A stretch of DNA of 64,000 bases from Clostridiales bacterium. GTDB taxonomy: Bacteria; Bacillota; Clostridia; Christensenellales; Borkfalkiaceae. Positions 1 through 9,773 of this stretch are shown piece after piece; the stretch's first letter is position 1; every line of letters begins with the position of its first letter. The stretch lies in NCBI GenBank assembly GCA_015069615.1, contig SVIF01000003.1, forward strand, positions 1-64,000. Reading direction: 5' to 3'. The translations under genes and the position numbers were made by a program. The notes under the pieces are model-generated. The model made no database searches. It was not told the origin of the DNA and saw only the letters and a list, made by a program, of their open reading frames with translations.

Positions 1-117
1 GGTTTCTCCTTAAAACTTGAAATTTTTTGTTTTTTTATAAATAAAATTGTAGCACAATATGATAAATATTGCAAGTGTATAAAAGAAAAATTTGTTTTTA
101 CCCAAAACGCCTTTGGT

Positions 118-163
118 TTAGATTCTCCGTGTTGTCCGTCAAAGTAGGTAGGCGAAGAATGAC
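118..163. repeat. Dispersed imperfect palindrome, family 'TTAGATTCTCCG...GGCGAAGAATGAC'
   Basis: Same sequence frame recurs at 1190-1235 and, inverted, at 63858-63903; ATTCTCCG / CGAAGAAT arms. Confidence 0.75.
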
Positions 164-183
164 AAAAGAAAATAATAATAGAA

Positions 184-218
184 CCCCGCCGTGGCGAAAC
201 GCCACGGCGGGGCTTTTT
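184..218. terminator. Intrinsic terminator CCCCGCCGTGGCG-AAA-CGCCACGGCGGGG + T-run
   Basis: Perfect stem plus CTTTTTT on the + strand; same stem recurs at 1252-1286. Confidence 0.8.
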
Positions 219-261
219 TGGGGTTGAAAAGTTTTCTCCCCTTTTGGGGTAAAAGTATCCT

Positions 262-729
262 TTATTCCCTTTCTTCTTTTTCGGTAATAGAAAATTCATG
301 CTTTTCGCTTATGATTACGCTTTCTTCCAAGCGTTCGGTAAGCGAAAGAACGGCATCCTTTACCGCGGTGGTTTCTTCCTTGCCTTCCACTACGTCCTTT
401 ATTAGGTCTGCGGCGGCAGAAGTTAGGGCGCTTTGGGTTGTAGGCAAGGCTTCCTTACTAAAAAACCGCTTGTAAAACACGTGAAACACGGTGGCGCAGG
501 TTCCCACCGAAATGGCGCGTTTTGGCGTTAGCAAGGTGATTGCAGTTTGGGTAAACAGTCCGTAAATAAAGGCAATGCCAAGCCCTAATAAAAAGGGCAA
601 AAACGTACGCGCCTTTTTGTTTGGAACGTAGCGCTTTACAACTGCCGTTAAAACGAACGCAATGCCACCCAAAAGCAAGGTGATAAGGTCGCTTTTTAGT
701 AGCTTTTCCAGCATTTGATATACCGTCAT
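262..729 (-). CDS. Small membrane protein (two N-terminal hydrophobic segments, charged C-terminus), holin-like, unknown function
   Basis: 155-aa ORF with hydrophobic stretches LITLLLGGIAFVLTAVV and FLPFLLGLGIAFIYGLF. Confidence 0.5.
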   Translation of the reverse strand: MTVYQMLEKLLKSDLITLLLGGIAFVLTAVVKRYVPNKKARTFLPFLLGLGIAFIYGLFTQTAITLLTPKRAISVGTCATVFHVFYKRFFSKEALPTTQSALTSAAADLIKDVVEGKEETTAVKDAVLSLTERLEESVIISEKHEFSITEKEERE

Positions 730-1189
730 GCTTCCTCCTAAGGGAAAGCGGACGGGTACGGCTAAAAAAGCGCGGAAAAACTATTCGCTTTTCGGTAGGC
801 GCTAAACCGAACGCGCTTGTGGTCCTTCTTGATATAAAACCGTTGCACCATTTTTCTGCTTTCCCCCCTATTTTTGCCCGCTTGCAATCGGGCGCACTAC
901 CATACTACCACCAAAAATACCGAATTGCAAGGTTTAGTACCGCCTTTTTTGGTTATAAGAAAATTTTTTACGGGCGAATCGAAGGGTCTCTCACATTTCC
1001 CCTTAAGGGGGAAGTTCCCCAAACAAGCCCCCCTTGTGTAAAGGGGGGAACGAAAGGGGGGATTGTTAAAAGACCTATCTTTTACAACCCTTCAGCCCCG
1101 CTTCGCGCGGCAGCTCCAACCACAACTTTTGTTAATTTTGTCGCTTTTAGTAGGTACTCCCTACGGTCGCCTTACATAGGGGAGCCTTT

Positions 1190-1235
1190 TTAGATTCTCC
1201 GTTTTGCCCGTCAAGGCGGGTAGGCGAAGAATGAC
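1190..1235. repeat. Second copy of the dispersed palindrome 'TTAGATTCTCCG...GAAGAATGAC'
   Basis: Matches 118-163 and 63858-63903. Confidence 0.75.
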
Positions 1236-1251
1236 AAACAAAAATAGAACC

Positions 1252-1286
1252 CCGCCGTGGCGAAACGCCACGGCGGGGTGTTTTTC
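1252..1286. terminator. Intrinsic terminator, same stem as 184-218
   Basis: ccccgccgtggcgaaacgccacggcgggg followed by tgttttt. Confidence 0.8.
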
Positions 1287-1335
1287 AGTTTTTTCTTACA
1301 ATATTACATTTTCCAAACGTGATTTTTTAAAAAGG

Positions 1336-2310
1336 CTATTCCCTTTCCTTTTCCAAATCCGAAACAATTTCGGCAATGCGTTCTAAATCGTCCCGCGTGT
1401 AGTAGTCTAAATAGAACCGCCCTTTGTTTTCGCCACCCATTAGGGAAACTTTGGTGCCGAACACCCGTTGCATACGGTGTACCAAATCTTTTAGTTCCAC
1501 CGTAAGTTCTTTTTTCCTTAGTTCCTTTTTTAAGCGTTCTTGCGCTTCCTTGGGGTTTAGGAAATCCTTTACGCGTTTTTCCACTTCCCTTACGGATAAG
1601 TTATGTTTCACAACCGCAAGCGCTAGGTTTTTTTGTTCTTCCTTAGGCAGGGGGAGTAGCGCCCTTGCGTGGCCAGAAGAAAGTTTCCCTTCCCTAACCA
1701 AAGGGATAACCCCTTTATGTAAAGATAAAAGGCGCAAGGTGTTGGCAACCGCGCTACGCGATTTGCCGATACGCCCAGCAAGTTCTTCTTGCGTAAAACC
1801 GTAATTCGCCATTAAGCGTTTCATGGCGTAGGCGGATTCTATGGGGTTTAAATCCTCCCTTTGCAGGTTTTCCACCAAAGCCACTTCCGCAATTTCCTTT
1901 TTGCCGTAATTTTTAATAATTACGGGAATACTTTCCAGCCCCGCCAAACAGCTTGCGCGGTACCGCCGTTCGCCCGCGATAATCATAAACCGCCCGTCCT
2001 TTTGGGGGCTTACCAAAATGGGGGAAAACACGCCGTGTTTTTTGATGGATTCGGCAAGTTCGTAAAGGGATTCTTCACTAAAATCCTTTCGGGGCTGGTT
2101 GGGGTTGCCGTACACCGCTTCTACGGGAAGTATCACCACGCGATCCCCCCCTTGGGGCGCGAACTCCCCTTCCGTAAAGGCAAGGGGGGCAGAATTTTCC
2201 TCCCCGTCCATAGGAGCAAAAGATTCTTCCTCATCAGGAAAAGGGATGCGCTCGGGCATCCCTTCTAATTCCAGTTGTACGCCGTGGCCGGCGAAATTAT
2301 TCCTTTCCAT
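1336..2310 (-). CDS. ParB/RepB/Spo0J family partition protein
   Basis: ParB motifs [47 protein letters not shown] and an HTH region. Confidence 0.9.
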   Translation of the reverse strand: MERNNFAGHGVQLELEGMPERIPFPDEEESFAPMDGEENSAPLAFTEGEFAPQGGDRVVILPVEAVYGNPNQPRKDFSEESLYELAESIKKHGVFSPILVSPQKDGRFMIIAGERRYRASCLAGLESIPVIIKNYGKKEIAEVALVENLQREDLNPIESAYAMKRLMANYGFTQEELAGRIGKSRSAVANTLRLLSLHKGVIPLVREGKLSSGHARALLPLPKEEQKNLALAVVKHNLSVREVEKRVKDFLNPKEAQERLKKELRKKELTVELKDLVHRMQRVFGTKVSLMGGENKGRFYLDYYTRDDLERIAEIVSDLEKERE

Positions 2311-4372
2311 TTTCTTCGCTTTCTTCGGGTTTTTCCGCAGTGGTTTCGGTGTTTTCCGCGGGGCTTTCGGTAGACGCTTCCGCAGATTCTACGGTGTTTT
2401 CCGTTTGGGCGGAATTTTCCCCTTCTACGGGGGCGTTATTTGCCCCGTTTTCGGGCGTTGCCACCTCTTCACCCATTTCCCTTGCCACCTTAATAAAGGG
2501 GTTCGTGCTGCCGTTTAAGCGTGCGTCCATTTCTTCGCATACTTCTTTGGCGGACTTCCCTTGCATAATCATTTCCACTTCTTCTTCGTAAATGGTTTCG
2601 CGTTCTACTAGGCAGCGCGCCATTACTTCTAACTTAGAAATGTTTTGAGATAGCAACTCGGTTGCGCGGGCATGCGCTTCCTTAATGATTTTTGCAATTT
2701 CTTCGTCAATTAAATTTGCTGTTTCTTCGCTATACGAATTCTTTGCAGCCATATCCCTGCCGATAAACACTTCCCCACCGCTTGCGTACGAAATGGGGCC
2801 TACCTTTTCGCTCATACCGAATTCGGTAACCATGGCGCGGGCAATTTCGGTTACTTGTTTTAAGTCCTGTTGCGCGCCCGTGCACACTTCTTTAATCACT
2901 AATTCTTCGGCAACCCTACCGCCAAGCGCCATAACGATTTCTTCCATCAGCATGCTTTTACTGATATGGCTATCGTCGTTTTGGGGGCGCGTCATGGTAA
3001 AGCCCGCCGCACCGCCACGAGGAATAATGGTAACTTCGTGTACCTTATTGCAATGGGGTTGTAGTTCGGCAAGAACGGCGTGCCCTGCTTCGTGATACGC
3101 GGTGATGCGCTTATCCGATTCGGTAACCAAACGGCTCTTTTTCGCGGGGCCTGCCAACACTTTATCTAAACCTTCGTAAAGGTCGGCGTTGGTGATGAAT
3201 TTACGGTTATCGCGCGCTGCTAAAATGGCGGCTTCGTTTAATAAGTTTTCAAGATCCGCGCCCGCAAAACCACTGGTCATACGCGCAATCACTTTAAAGT
3301 TTACGTCGCTTGCCAAGGGTTTGTTTCTTGCATGAACGCGTAAAATTGCTTCTCTACCGCGAACGTCGGGCAAGTTCACGTGAACTTGGCGGTCAAATCT
3401 GCCGGGGCGAAGAAGTGCGGGGTCTAAAATATCCGCACGGTTGGTTGCCGCCATAACGATAATGCCTTCGTTGGTATCAAACCCATCCATTTGCACCAAA
3501 AGTTGGTTTAAGGTTTGTTCGCGTTCGTCGTGTCCGCCGCCAAGGCCGGTTCCGCGTTGACGACCTACCGCGTCGATTTCGTCAATAAAGATAATGCAAG
3601 GCTGGCTCTTTTTCGCCATATCGAACAAATCGCGAACACGGCTTGCGCCCACGCCTACGTACAGTTCCACAAAGTCCGAACCGCTAATGGAAAAGAAGGG
3701 AACATTCGCTTCCCCCGCTACCGCTTTTGCAAACAGCGTTTTACCCGTACCCGGGGGGCCCACTAACAAAATGCCCTTAGGAATCCGTGCGCCAAGGTTA
3801 GAAAACTTTTGGGGGCTCCGTAAAAATTCCACCACTTCCGCAAGTTCTTCCTTTTCTTCTTCCGCGCCGGCTACGTCCGTAAACCGAACGCGAAGGCTTT
3901 GCGAAAGGCGTGCCTTGGTTTTACCGAAACTGTTGCCGTTTTTCGCGCCGTTTTGCGCCGAACGCATCCAGTAGAACAGTAAAAGCAATAGCAATAGTCC
4001 GCCTAAAATAGGCAAGATGGAAGACCAAATGGAACCCGCGTTAGGGTCGGTAAAGGAAAGTTTAATAGGCGCTTTCTCTTGGCCAGACCTAATGGCGTTT
4101 ACCTTTAATATCTCTTCCTTAATTTCGTTAGTAGAATCAGGGTTATCCCTATCGTAATACGTATAATACCTTGCGGTATTGCCAGAATACAAAACCACCT
4201 TATATTCGTCAACGGTAACTTTGGTGATGTTTGAATCGTGCTGAATTTTATCTATCATTTCGAAGTACGAAACTTTGGTAGACGTTAAATTGCCCCCAAA
4301 CAGGGAAAGAAGCAGTACGACAAGTAGTACCGCACCGATAATCCCCAAAATAACTCTGCCTGATTTTTTCAA
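2297..4372 (-). CDS. ftsH: ATP-dependent zinc metalloprotease FtsH
   Basis: Two N-terminal TM segments, Walker [25 protein letters not shown] region, HEAGH zinc motif. Confidence 0.97.
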   Translation of the reverse strand: MKKSGRVILGIIGAVLLVVLLLSLFGGNLTSTKVSYFEMIDKIQHDSNITKVTVDEYKVVLYSGNTARYYTYYDRDNPDSTNEIKEEILKVNAIRSGQEKAPIKLSFTDPNAGSIWSSILPILGGLLLLLLLFYWMRSAQNGAKNGNSFGKTKARLSQSLRVRFTDVAGAEEEKEELAEVVEFLRSPQKFSNLGARIPKGILLVGPPGTGKTLFAKAVAGEANVPFFSISGSDFVELYVGVGASRVRDLFDMAKKSQPCIIFIDEIDAVGRQRGTGLGGGHDEREQTLNQLLVQMDGFDTNEGIIVMAATNRADILDPALLRPGRFDRQVHVNLPDVRGREAILRVHARNKPLASDVNFKVIARMTSGFAGADLENLLNEAAILAARDNRKFITNADLYEGLDKVLAGPAKKSRLVTESDKRITAYHEAGHAVLAELQPHCNKVHEVTIIPRGGAAGFTMTRPQNDDSHISKSMLMEEIVMALGGRVAEELVIKEVCTGAQQDLKQVTEIARAMVTEFGMSEKVGPISYASGGEVFIGRDMAAKNSYSEETANLIDEEIAKIIKEAHARATELLSQNISKLEVMARCLVERETIYEEEVEMIMQGKSAKEVCEEMDARLNGSTNPFIKVAREMGEEVATPENGANNAPVEGENSAQTENTVESAEASTESPAENTETTAEKPEESEENGKE

Positions 4373-4576
4373 AAGTAATCCCTCCTATATCCTAACGCCC
4401 TTTGGGCGAAAAACACACAGTACAATTAGTATATCACAACTCCCGTTTTTTTTCTACTGTTTTTTACAGCGTTTTTGTGTTTTTTGCCTAGTTTTTAGAT
4501 ATTTTTGGCATTTTGGGCTATTTTATCATGGGATACTGAAAGGAAAATTAAAAAATTGCGTAGCGCACAATTCCCG

Positions 4577-5137
4577 TTACGCGCATGGGGAAGACGGATT
4601 TTCCAAAGCGGAAAGCAAGGGAAACACCGCCCCGTAAATGGCAGAAGCCATTTTTTCCGCCATGCGGTATACCAGGCGCAAGCGGGTTACTTCCAGCATT
4701 TGAAACGCGTTTTCCCCACGGGGGGCAACCACCCCCATAAGCGCAATATCCCCCACTGCGGAAAGGTGCTTTCCCACCCCCTTGCCGGGGTATACCCCCC
4801 CTTGCTTTAACTTAATCAGCCCAATTTCTTCCACACTGCCCACGCACGCGTCTATGGCAATGACTGGGGCGGTTGGGTGTAGTTTTTTCAGCATTTGCGT
4901 AATAAGGGGCAATTCCTTTGCGGTTACGGGGTGGGCAAGTTCCCCGTAAATATACGCGGGCAAACGGTAAAATTCCTTTAAAAAACTGCCGATCATGGGG
5001 GAAAGACTATCCCCGATTACCGCATCACTGCCGATACATAGGATAACGGGCGCTTTCCCTTGTAACAAACGGGATAAATCACGCGCCAGCCCACCCACAC
5101 ACGCGGTAGAGTTTACGTTGAAATTATATTCTTGCAT
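4577..5137 (-). CDS. yyaC: YyaC-like sporulation protein (GPR-like fold)
   Basis: VILCIGSDAVIGDSLSPMIGSFL, IAIDACVGSVEEIGLIKLKQGGVYPGKGVGK typical of YyaC. Confidence 0.8.
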   Translation of the reverse strand: MQEYNFNVNSTACVGGLARDLSRLLQGKAPVILCIGSDAVIGDSLSPMIGSFLKEFYRLPAYIYGELAHPVTAKELPLITQMLKKLHPTAPVIAIDACVGSVEEIGLIKLKQGGVYPGKGVGKHLSAVGDIALMGVVAPRGENAFQMLEVTRLRLVYRMAEKMASAIYGAVFPLLSALENPSSPCA

Positions 5138-5258
5138 GGCAAAATCTCCTTACGTGGATTTCTTGCCAAATGTTTCCCCTTTTCCCCTTTTTTTATACTT
5201 ATAGAACGGGCTTTTCTGGTGATTCTGCACGGTGGTACAATGCGGTTTGAAGGGGGAG

Positions 5259-6092
5259 TTATTCTTCCATTTCTACGTCGCAAATTAGTCCTTCGCGAAG
5301 GGCGAATATCACGCGCGCCACCCCGCCGTTTTTACGAAATAACAGAACTTCCCCTTCTTCCCAAGGAAGGGCAAAGACAAATTCCCCCAAAAACGCGTAT
5401 AAATCACGAACGCGCGCCCCCATAGTTCGGCTTAAAAAATCTTCGGGATGCGCGCGTAAAAATAGTTCTTCCAAAAACAAAATGGGGGTTAATTCTTGGG
5501 GCAAAGATACGGGATTTTCCCACCGCGTGGGGCGTGCGGTATAGGATAGGATTTCCCCCGTTTTTAGGCTACGTTTCGTAACCGTTTCGTGCCGGCGGTG
5601 GGTGGGAAATACGCGCGTTACCGTAAAGGTTTTTTCTTCCACGCGTATCCCCTGCCCTTTGCCGTAAAAAATAAGTTCGTTTTTTGGGGAAAAAAGGGCG
5701 AACGCGTGCCCCCGAAGGAGGTTTTGTTCCCCTTTTTCACGGCTAAACGCATATAGGGTATACCCCCCTTCGGTTTGAGTTTTGCGCGTTTGCGGAAAAT
5801 TCCCCAAGGGGGGCAAGCGCTTATCTTGTACCCATTTTTCAGCCCCTTGCAACGCGGGTTTTACGTACAAAAAAACACACCCTTCCCCCTGCCACGTTTT
5901 TAGGTGGGGGGAAGAAAACGGAAAGCCTTCTTCTATGGCGAACGGGTACGTTTGCCCCGAAATAAGGCAGGTGATTTGCAGCGTTTCCCCACGGCGCAAG
6001 GTTAGGCGGGTTAGATAGCCGTTTTTTTGGGGCAGCGCGCCCCCACGGGAAAAAAGCAAGGTGTTTTCGGCGTTCAACAAAATAAGTTCCAT
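5259..6092 (-). CDS. Hypothetical protein, beta-rich, unknown
   Basis: 277-aa ORF in the same codon style as its neighbours; no recognised family. Confidence 0.6.
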   Translation of the reverse strand: MELILLNAENTLLFSRGGALPQKNGYLTRLTLRRGETLQITCLISGQTYPFAIEEGFPFSSPHLKTWQGEGCVFLYVKPALQGAEKWVQDKRLPPLGNFPQTRKTQTEGGYTLYAFSREKGEQNLLRGHAFALFSPKNELIFYGKGQGIRVEEKTFTVTRVFPTHRRHETVTKRSLKTGEILSYTARPTRWENPVSLPQELTPILFLEELFLRAHPEDFLSRTMGARVRDLYAFLGEFVFALPWEEGEVLLFRKNGGVARVIFALREGLICDVEMEE

Positions 6093-6172
6093 AAAAAAGC
6101 ATATGTGAAAGGGTATATTTTCTTTCCCGTTTGGGAATAAAAAAACTAACGAAAATAAAAGGAGTCCTTTTT

Positions 6173-6850
6173 ATGAATTTAGAAAAAGAAAAAACGCAAA
6201 AACGCGTAAAAGCCTTGGCCACTTTTCTTGCGCGTGGCAAAAAGGAAGGCAAAAATTTAAGCGAACTGTTTAGCGAATACGCAAAAAAAACGGGCAAAGC
6301 CAAGGGCAGTATTCGTAATTTATATTACGAATCGGTGGCAAAAACCGAAGGTAGCCCCCACCTAAAAACCCGTTTGTTTGGGAAAGAAGATTTTTCCGTA
6401 CAAAAAAAGAAAACTTTTTCGCAGACGGAGGAAGAAGGGCTACTTCTTCGCCTTTTCACCTTAAAAAGAAAGGGCGTTTCGGTACGAAGCGCGCTTGCCG
6501 TCATGGCGGAACATAGCCCCTCCCTTGCCCTTCGCTACCAAAATAAATACCGCAATTTGCTTACCAAAAACCCAAGTTTAGTGCTACGCGCGGTGGCACG
6601 GGTAAAGGAAGAAACGGGGTACTGTTTTAACCCCTACGAAGGGAAGAAAAAGGCGGAAATTTCCCCCGTGAAACAAAGAAAGGAAAGCGCCTTGGCTAAA
6701 AAGCTGAACCGCCTAAAAAAAGAAAACGCCCGCTTAAAGGAAAAATTATCCCTTGCCGAAAGCAAGGTTACCCAAACCGCCTTAGCCCTTTTCCCCGCCC
6801 CTACGAACGTTCCAACACTTTCCCCCACCCAAACGGAAAAGCAAGCGTGA
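6173..6850 (+). CDS. Hypothetical protein with N-terminal helical/HTH-like region and C-terminal coiled coil (RsfA-like architecture possible)
   Basis: ATG at 6173 preceded by GGAG; KKLNRLKKENARLKEKLSLAESK heptads. Confidence 0.6.
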   Translation: MNLEKEKTQKRVKALATFLARGKKEGKNLSELFSEYAKKTGKAKGSIRNLYYESVAKTEGSPHLKTRLFGKEDFSVQKKKTFSQTEEEGLLLRLFTLKRKGVSVRSALAVMAEHSPSLALRYQNKYRNLLTKNPSLVLRAVARVKEETGYCFNPYEGKKKAEISPVKQRKESALAKKLNRLKKENARLKEKLSLAESKVTQTALALFPAPTNVPTLSPTQTEKQA

Positions 6851-6853
6851 AAA

Positions 6854-7138
6854 TTATGCTTCTGGCTCGCACGCTACGTCAATCCCTAACTGAACACCTA
6901 TGCGAAAGCCTTGTTCATAACACCAAACGCACTCTTCCAACCAAAGGTTATCGGTTGCGCGTTCCAATTTTTCATATGCTTGTTTTACGTCGCACAAAGT
7001 AGAGATTTGCTGTAAAAATTCATCTTCTGCATTCAGCACCTCGTCGGTAAGTTTTTGGTAATCTTTTCCAAGTTTTCTACCCACAAAAAGATTTGCCCCG
7101 TTGCCAATTAATTTACGAATCGCTTGAAAATTTTTCAT
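6854..7138 (-). CDS. Small DUF6809-like protein
   Basis: 94-aa ORF, divergent from an XRE regulator; promoter TTGACA-17-TATAAT (minus) at 7187-7159; family name from memory of the pattern. Confidence 0.6.
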   Translation of the reverse strand: MKNFQAIRKLIGNGANLFVGRKLGKDYQKLTDEVLNAEDEFLQQISTLCDVKQAYEKLERATDNLWLEECVWCYEQGFRIGVQLGIDVACEPEA

Positions 7139-7243
7139 ATTTGCACCTCTTGTTCCATATTATAATAGTCTTTTTGACTACTGTCAAGTCATTTTGACCA
7201 CTTTCTGCTATAATATTTTTAACATGAAGGGGATATTGCGATT

Positions 7244-7468
7244 ATGAAAAATATTGAAGAAGTTTGCAAAACTAAATTTGTTACCGCCCTTAAGGAGTTA
7301 AGGGAAGAAAAGGGACTTTCCCAAAAACAAGTTGCCGAACTTTTAGGTTTACCAATCAGCACCTACGCTAATTGGGAGCAAGGAAGAAGGGAACCTTCCA
7401 TAACGGATATTTTCCGCTTATTACAAGTGTTTGATGCTACGGCAAATGAACTTTTTCCGCAAAATTAA
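7244..7468 (+). CDS. XRE-family HTH transcriptional regulator
   Basis: LSQKQVAELLGLPISTYANWEQGRREPSI. Confidence 0.88.
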   Translation: MKNIEEVCKTKFVTALKELREEKGLSQKQVAELLGLPISTYANWEQGRREPSITDIFRLLQVFDATANELFPQN

Positions 7469-7481
7469 AAGATAACACCGC

Positions 7482-7517
7482 CCCGCCGTGAATTCACGGC
7501 GGGGCGGTGTTTTTATT
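7482..7517 (+). terminator. Intrinsic terminator
   Basis: caccgccccgccgtgaattcacggcggggcggtg + ttttt. Confidence 0.8.
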
Positions 7518-7559
7518 TTTCTATTTTTTCCATAACTATCGCAGGGCGACAACGCTACG

Positions 7560-9581
7560 TTATTCTTCTATCTTTTCCATAACCACAGCGGTGCGACAAG
7601 GCAAGTACACGAAAAAGCCCAAGCCGTACTGGGTTTCCACCGCTTCGTATTCGTAGGAGGCATCTACACGGTTGTATCCGCCAAATTCTTCCGCATCCGA
7701 ATTTAGCGTTACGCGGTATTTACCCTTCCCCGTTTTGGCGCAAGAAATAAAGGTTGCTTCTTGCGAAATATAGGGGTGCAGATTAAAGGCGAATAAGTTG
7801 CCGTTTCGTTCAAAAATTAGCACCTTTTTGGCGTTATCCAGCCAAATACTTTGGGGTTTTTCCCCGCCCAAAAGGGTGGTTTTCTTGGCAAAGGCAATCA
7901 TTGCGCGGTCAAAATTATTTAGCCACTCGTATTTCAAAAATCCGTTTTCCACCAAAGACCATTGCCGCCTTGCGTGGTGGAAGGACCATCCGTTGCCCTC
8001 CCTTGGGAAATCAATCCATTCGGGGTGGCCGAATTCGTTGCCCATAAAGTTCAAGTACCCGCCCCGCGCCAAACTTAGGGTAAGCAAGCGGATAAGTTTA
8101 TGCATATCGATTGCGGTATCCATGGTGGGCGAGTGGTAGTCCTTGCACATCCCCGTGTACATTTCGGCATCCGCCAAGCGGAACATCACCGTTTTATCCC
8201 CCACCATCGCTTGGTCGTGCGATTCGGCGTAGCCTATCGCTTTTTCCTTATCTCTGCCTCCCGTAAGTTCGTTCCACAAATAGAACACGTCCCAATCTTC
8301 CATACGGACTTCTTTAATCAGTTTAATCCACATATCGGGAACGCCCATGGAAAGGCGGTAATCAAAGCCCATCCCCGCGCTTTCTAGGGGAAGGCACGCG
8401 CCGGGCATACCGCTCATATCTTCCGCAATGGTAATTGCCTTGGGGTTTATCGCGTGAATTAGGCGGTTGGCAAGCATTAAATAAACGCGCGCGTCCACGT
8501 TGGTGTTCAGCGAAAAATATTGCGCGTACGAAGTAAACGCAACCCCCAAGCCGTGGTTTTCGTACAGCATAGAAGTAACCCCGTCAAAACGGAAGCCGTC
8601 AAAGTGGAATTCTTCCACCCAATATTTTAGGTTGGAAAGCAAGAACTGTAACACTTCAATTCTGCCGTAATTAAACAAACGGGTACCCCAAGCGGAGTGC
8701 CATCCGCGTTCGCCCGTTAAAAAATACTGCCCGTCCGCGCCGTCTTGCATATTTAAGCCTTCCCCCACGTTGGGGCAAGCGTGGCTATGTACCACGTCCA
8801 GTAGCACCGTAATGCCCATACTATGCGCTTTGTTAATTAAATATTTTAGGTCCTCCGGCTCCCCAAACCAATGCGCGGGCGCGAAAAAGTTGGTTACTTG
8901 GTAACCAAAGGAAGCGTAGTAGGGGTGCTGCTGCACCGCCATCAGTTGCACGGTGTTATACCCCGCTCGCTGAATTCTGGGCAAGGTGATATCCGCAAAT
9001 TCGCGGTAGGTGCCTACGTCGTATTTTTCTTGCGCCATACCGATATGCGCTTCGTAAATCAAAGGGGTTTTGGGGCGCTTTTTCTTATGGAATTTTTCAT
9101 CCGTCCAAGGATAGGGGGTTTCGGGCGCCCAAATTCTTCCGCACAGTTTCCCCGTGCCTTTATCTTGCTCGGTAAAACGGATATACGCGGGGATGCGTTC
9201 AAACCCTTCCCCGTTTTTCACCACCCACAGTTTTACGTACTGACCGTGGCAAAGGGCGGTTTCCCCCGCAAGGGAAATGGACCAAACGCCGTTTTCCCCT
9301 TTATTTAAGGGGTGCGAACCGTGATTCCAACCGTTGAAATCCCCAATCAAATACACCGCGTCCGCTTCGGGTAGCCATTCGCGGAACACCCAACCGCCTT
9401 TTTCGCGGTGAAAACCGAAATACAGGTGCGCGTTTACCGCATCCGCCAAATTTCCGCCCTGCGTAAGTTCGGCGTACTTCCCGTTATAACGGGAAAGATG
9501 CATTTGGATATCGGATAGGTAGGGCGTTAAGTACGCGTCAATCTTTTGCAACTTTTTTATTGCCCGTTTTTCGTCTATCAT
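7560..9581 (-). CDS. glgB: 1,4-alpha-glucan branching enzyme, GH13 (eukaryote-like GH13_8 type)
   Basis: FREWLPEADAVYLIGDFNGW, DVVHSHA, DGFRFDGVTSMLYENHG, AEDMSGMPG, NFMGNEFGHPEWIDFPREGNGWS; start trimmed to MIDEKRAIKK. Confidence 0.9.
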   Translation of the reverse strand: MIDEKRAIKKLQKIDAYLTPYLSDIQMHLSRYNGKYAELTQGGNLADAVNAHLYFGFHREKGGWVFREWLPEADAVYLIGDFNGWNHGSHPLNKGENGVWSISLAGETALCHGQYVKLWVVKNGEGFERIPAYIRFTEQDKGTGKLCGRIWAPETPYPWTDEKFHKKKRPKTPLIYEAHIGMAQEKYDVGTYREFADITLPRIQRAGYNTVQLMAVQQHPYYASFGYQVTNFFAPAHWFGEPEDLKYLINKAHSMGITVLLDVVHSHACPNVGEGLNMQDGADGQYFLTGERGWHSAWGTRLFNYGRIEVLQFLLSNLKYWVEEFHFDGFRFDGVTSMLYENHGLGVAFTSYAQYFSLNTNVDARVYLMLANRLIHAINPKAITIAEDMSGMPGACLPLESAGMGFDYRLSMGVPDMWIKLIKEVRMEDWDVFYLWNELTGGRDKEKAIGYAESHDQAMVGDKTVMFRLADAEMYTGMCKDYHSPTMDTAIDMHKLIRLLTLSLARGGYLNFMGNEFGHPEWIDFPREGNGWSFHHARRQWSLVENGFLKYEWLNNFDRAMIAFAKKTTLLGGEKPQSIWLDNAKKVLIFERNGNLFAFNLHPYISQEATFISCAKTGKGKYRVTLNSDAEEFGGYNRVDASYEYEAVETQYGLGFFVYLPCRTAVVMEKIEE

Positions 9582-9773
9582 CCTTCTTCCCCCTTTTTTC
9601 TTTCTTTTGGGTTTGGCTTCCGCGCGTCCACGCGGTTTTTTATTCAGTATAGCACACGAAAAGCAAAAAAACAAGGGGGGAAACAAAGTTTTCCCCCCGC
9701 TTTCGTTGGTTTTTGGCGGTTTTCCACCGCAATTTCCACGGCTATTCATCAGAGCTTCGCTACCCCGTAACGT

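Noticed and set aside
819-1386. ORFs 819-1193 and 1204-1386
   Set aside because: Composed of intergenic repeats and a terminator; no RBS
6854-7468. Toxin-antitoxin module (DUF6809-like + XRE)
   Set aside because: Genes are divergent rather than co-operonic and no toxin fold is recognised; kept as a regulator-target pair
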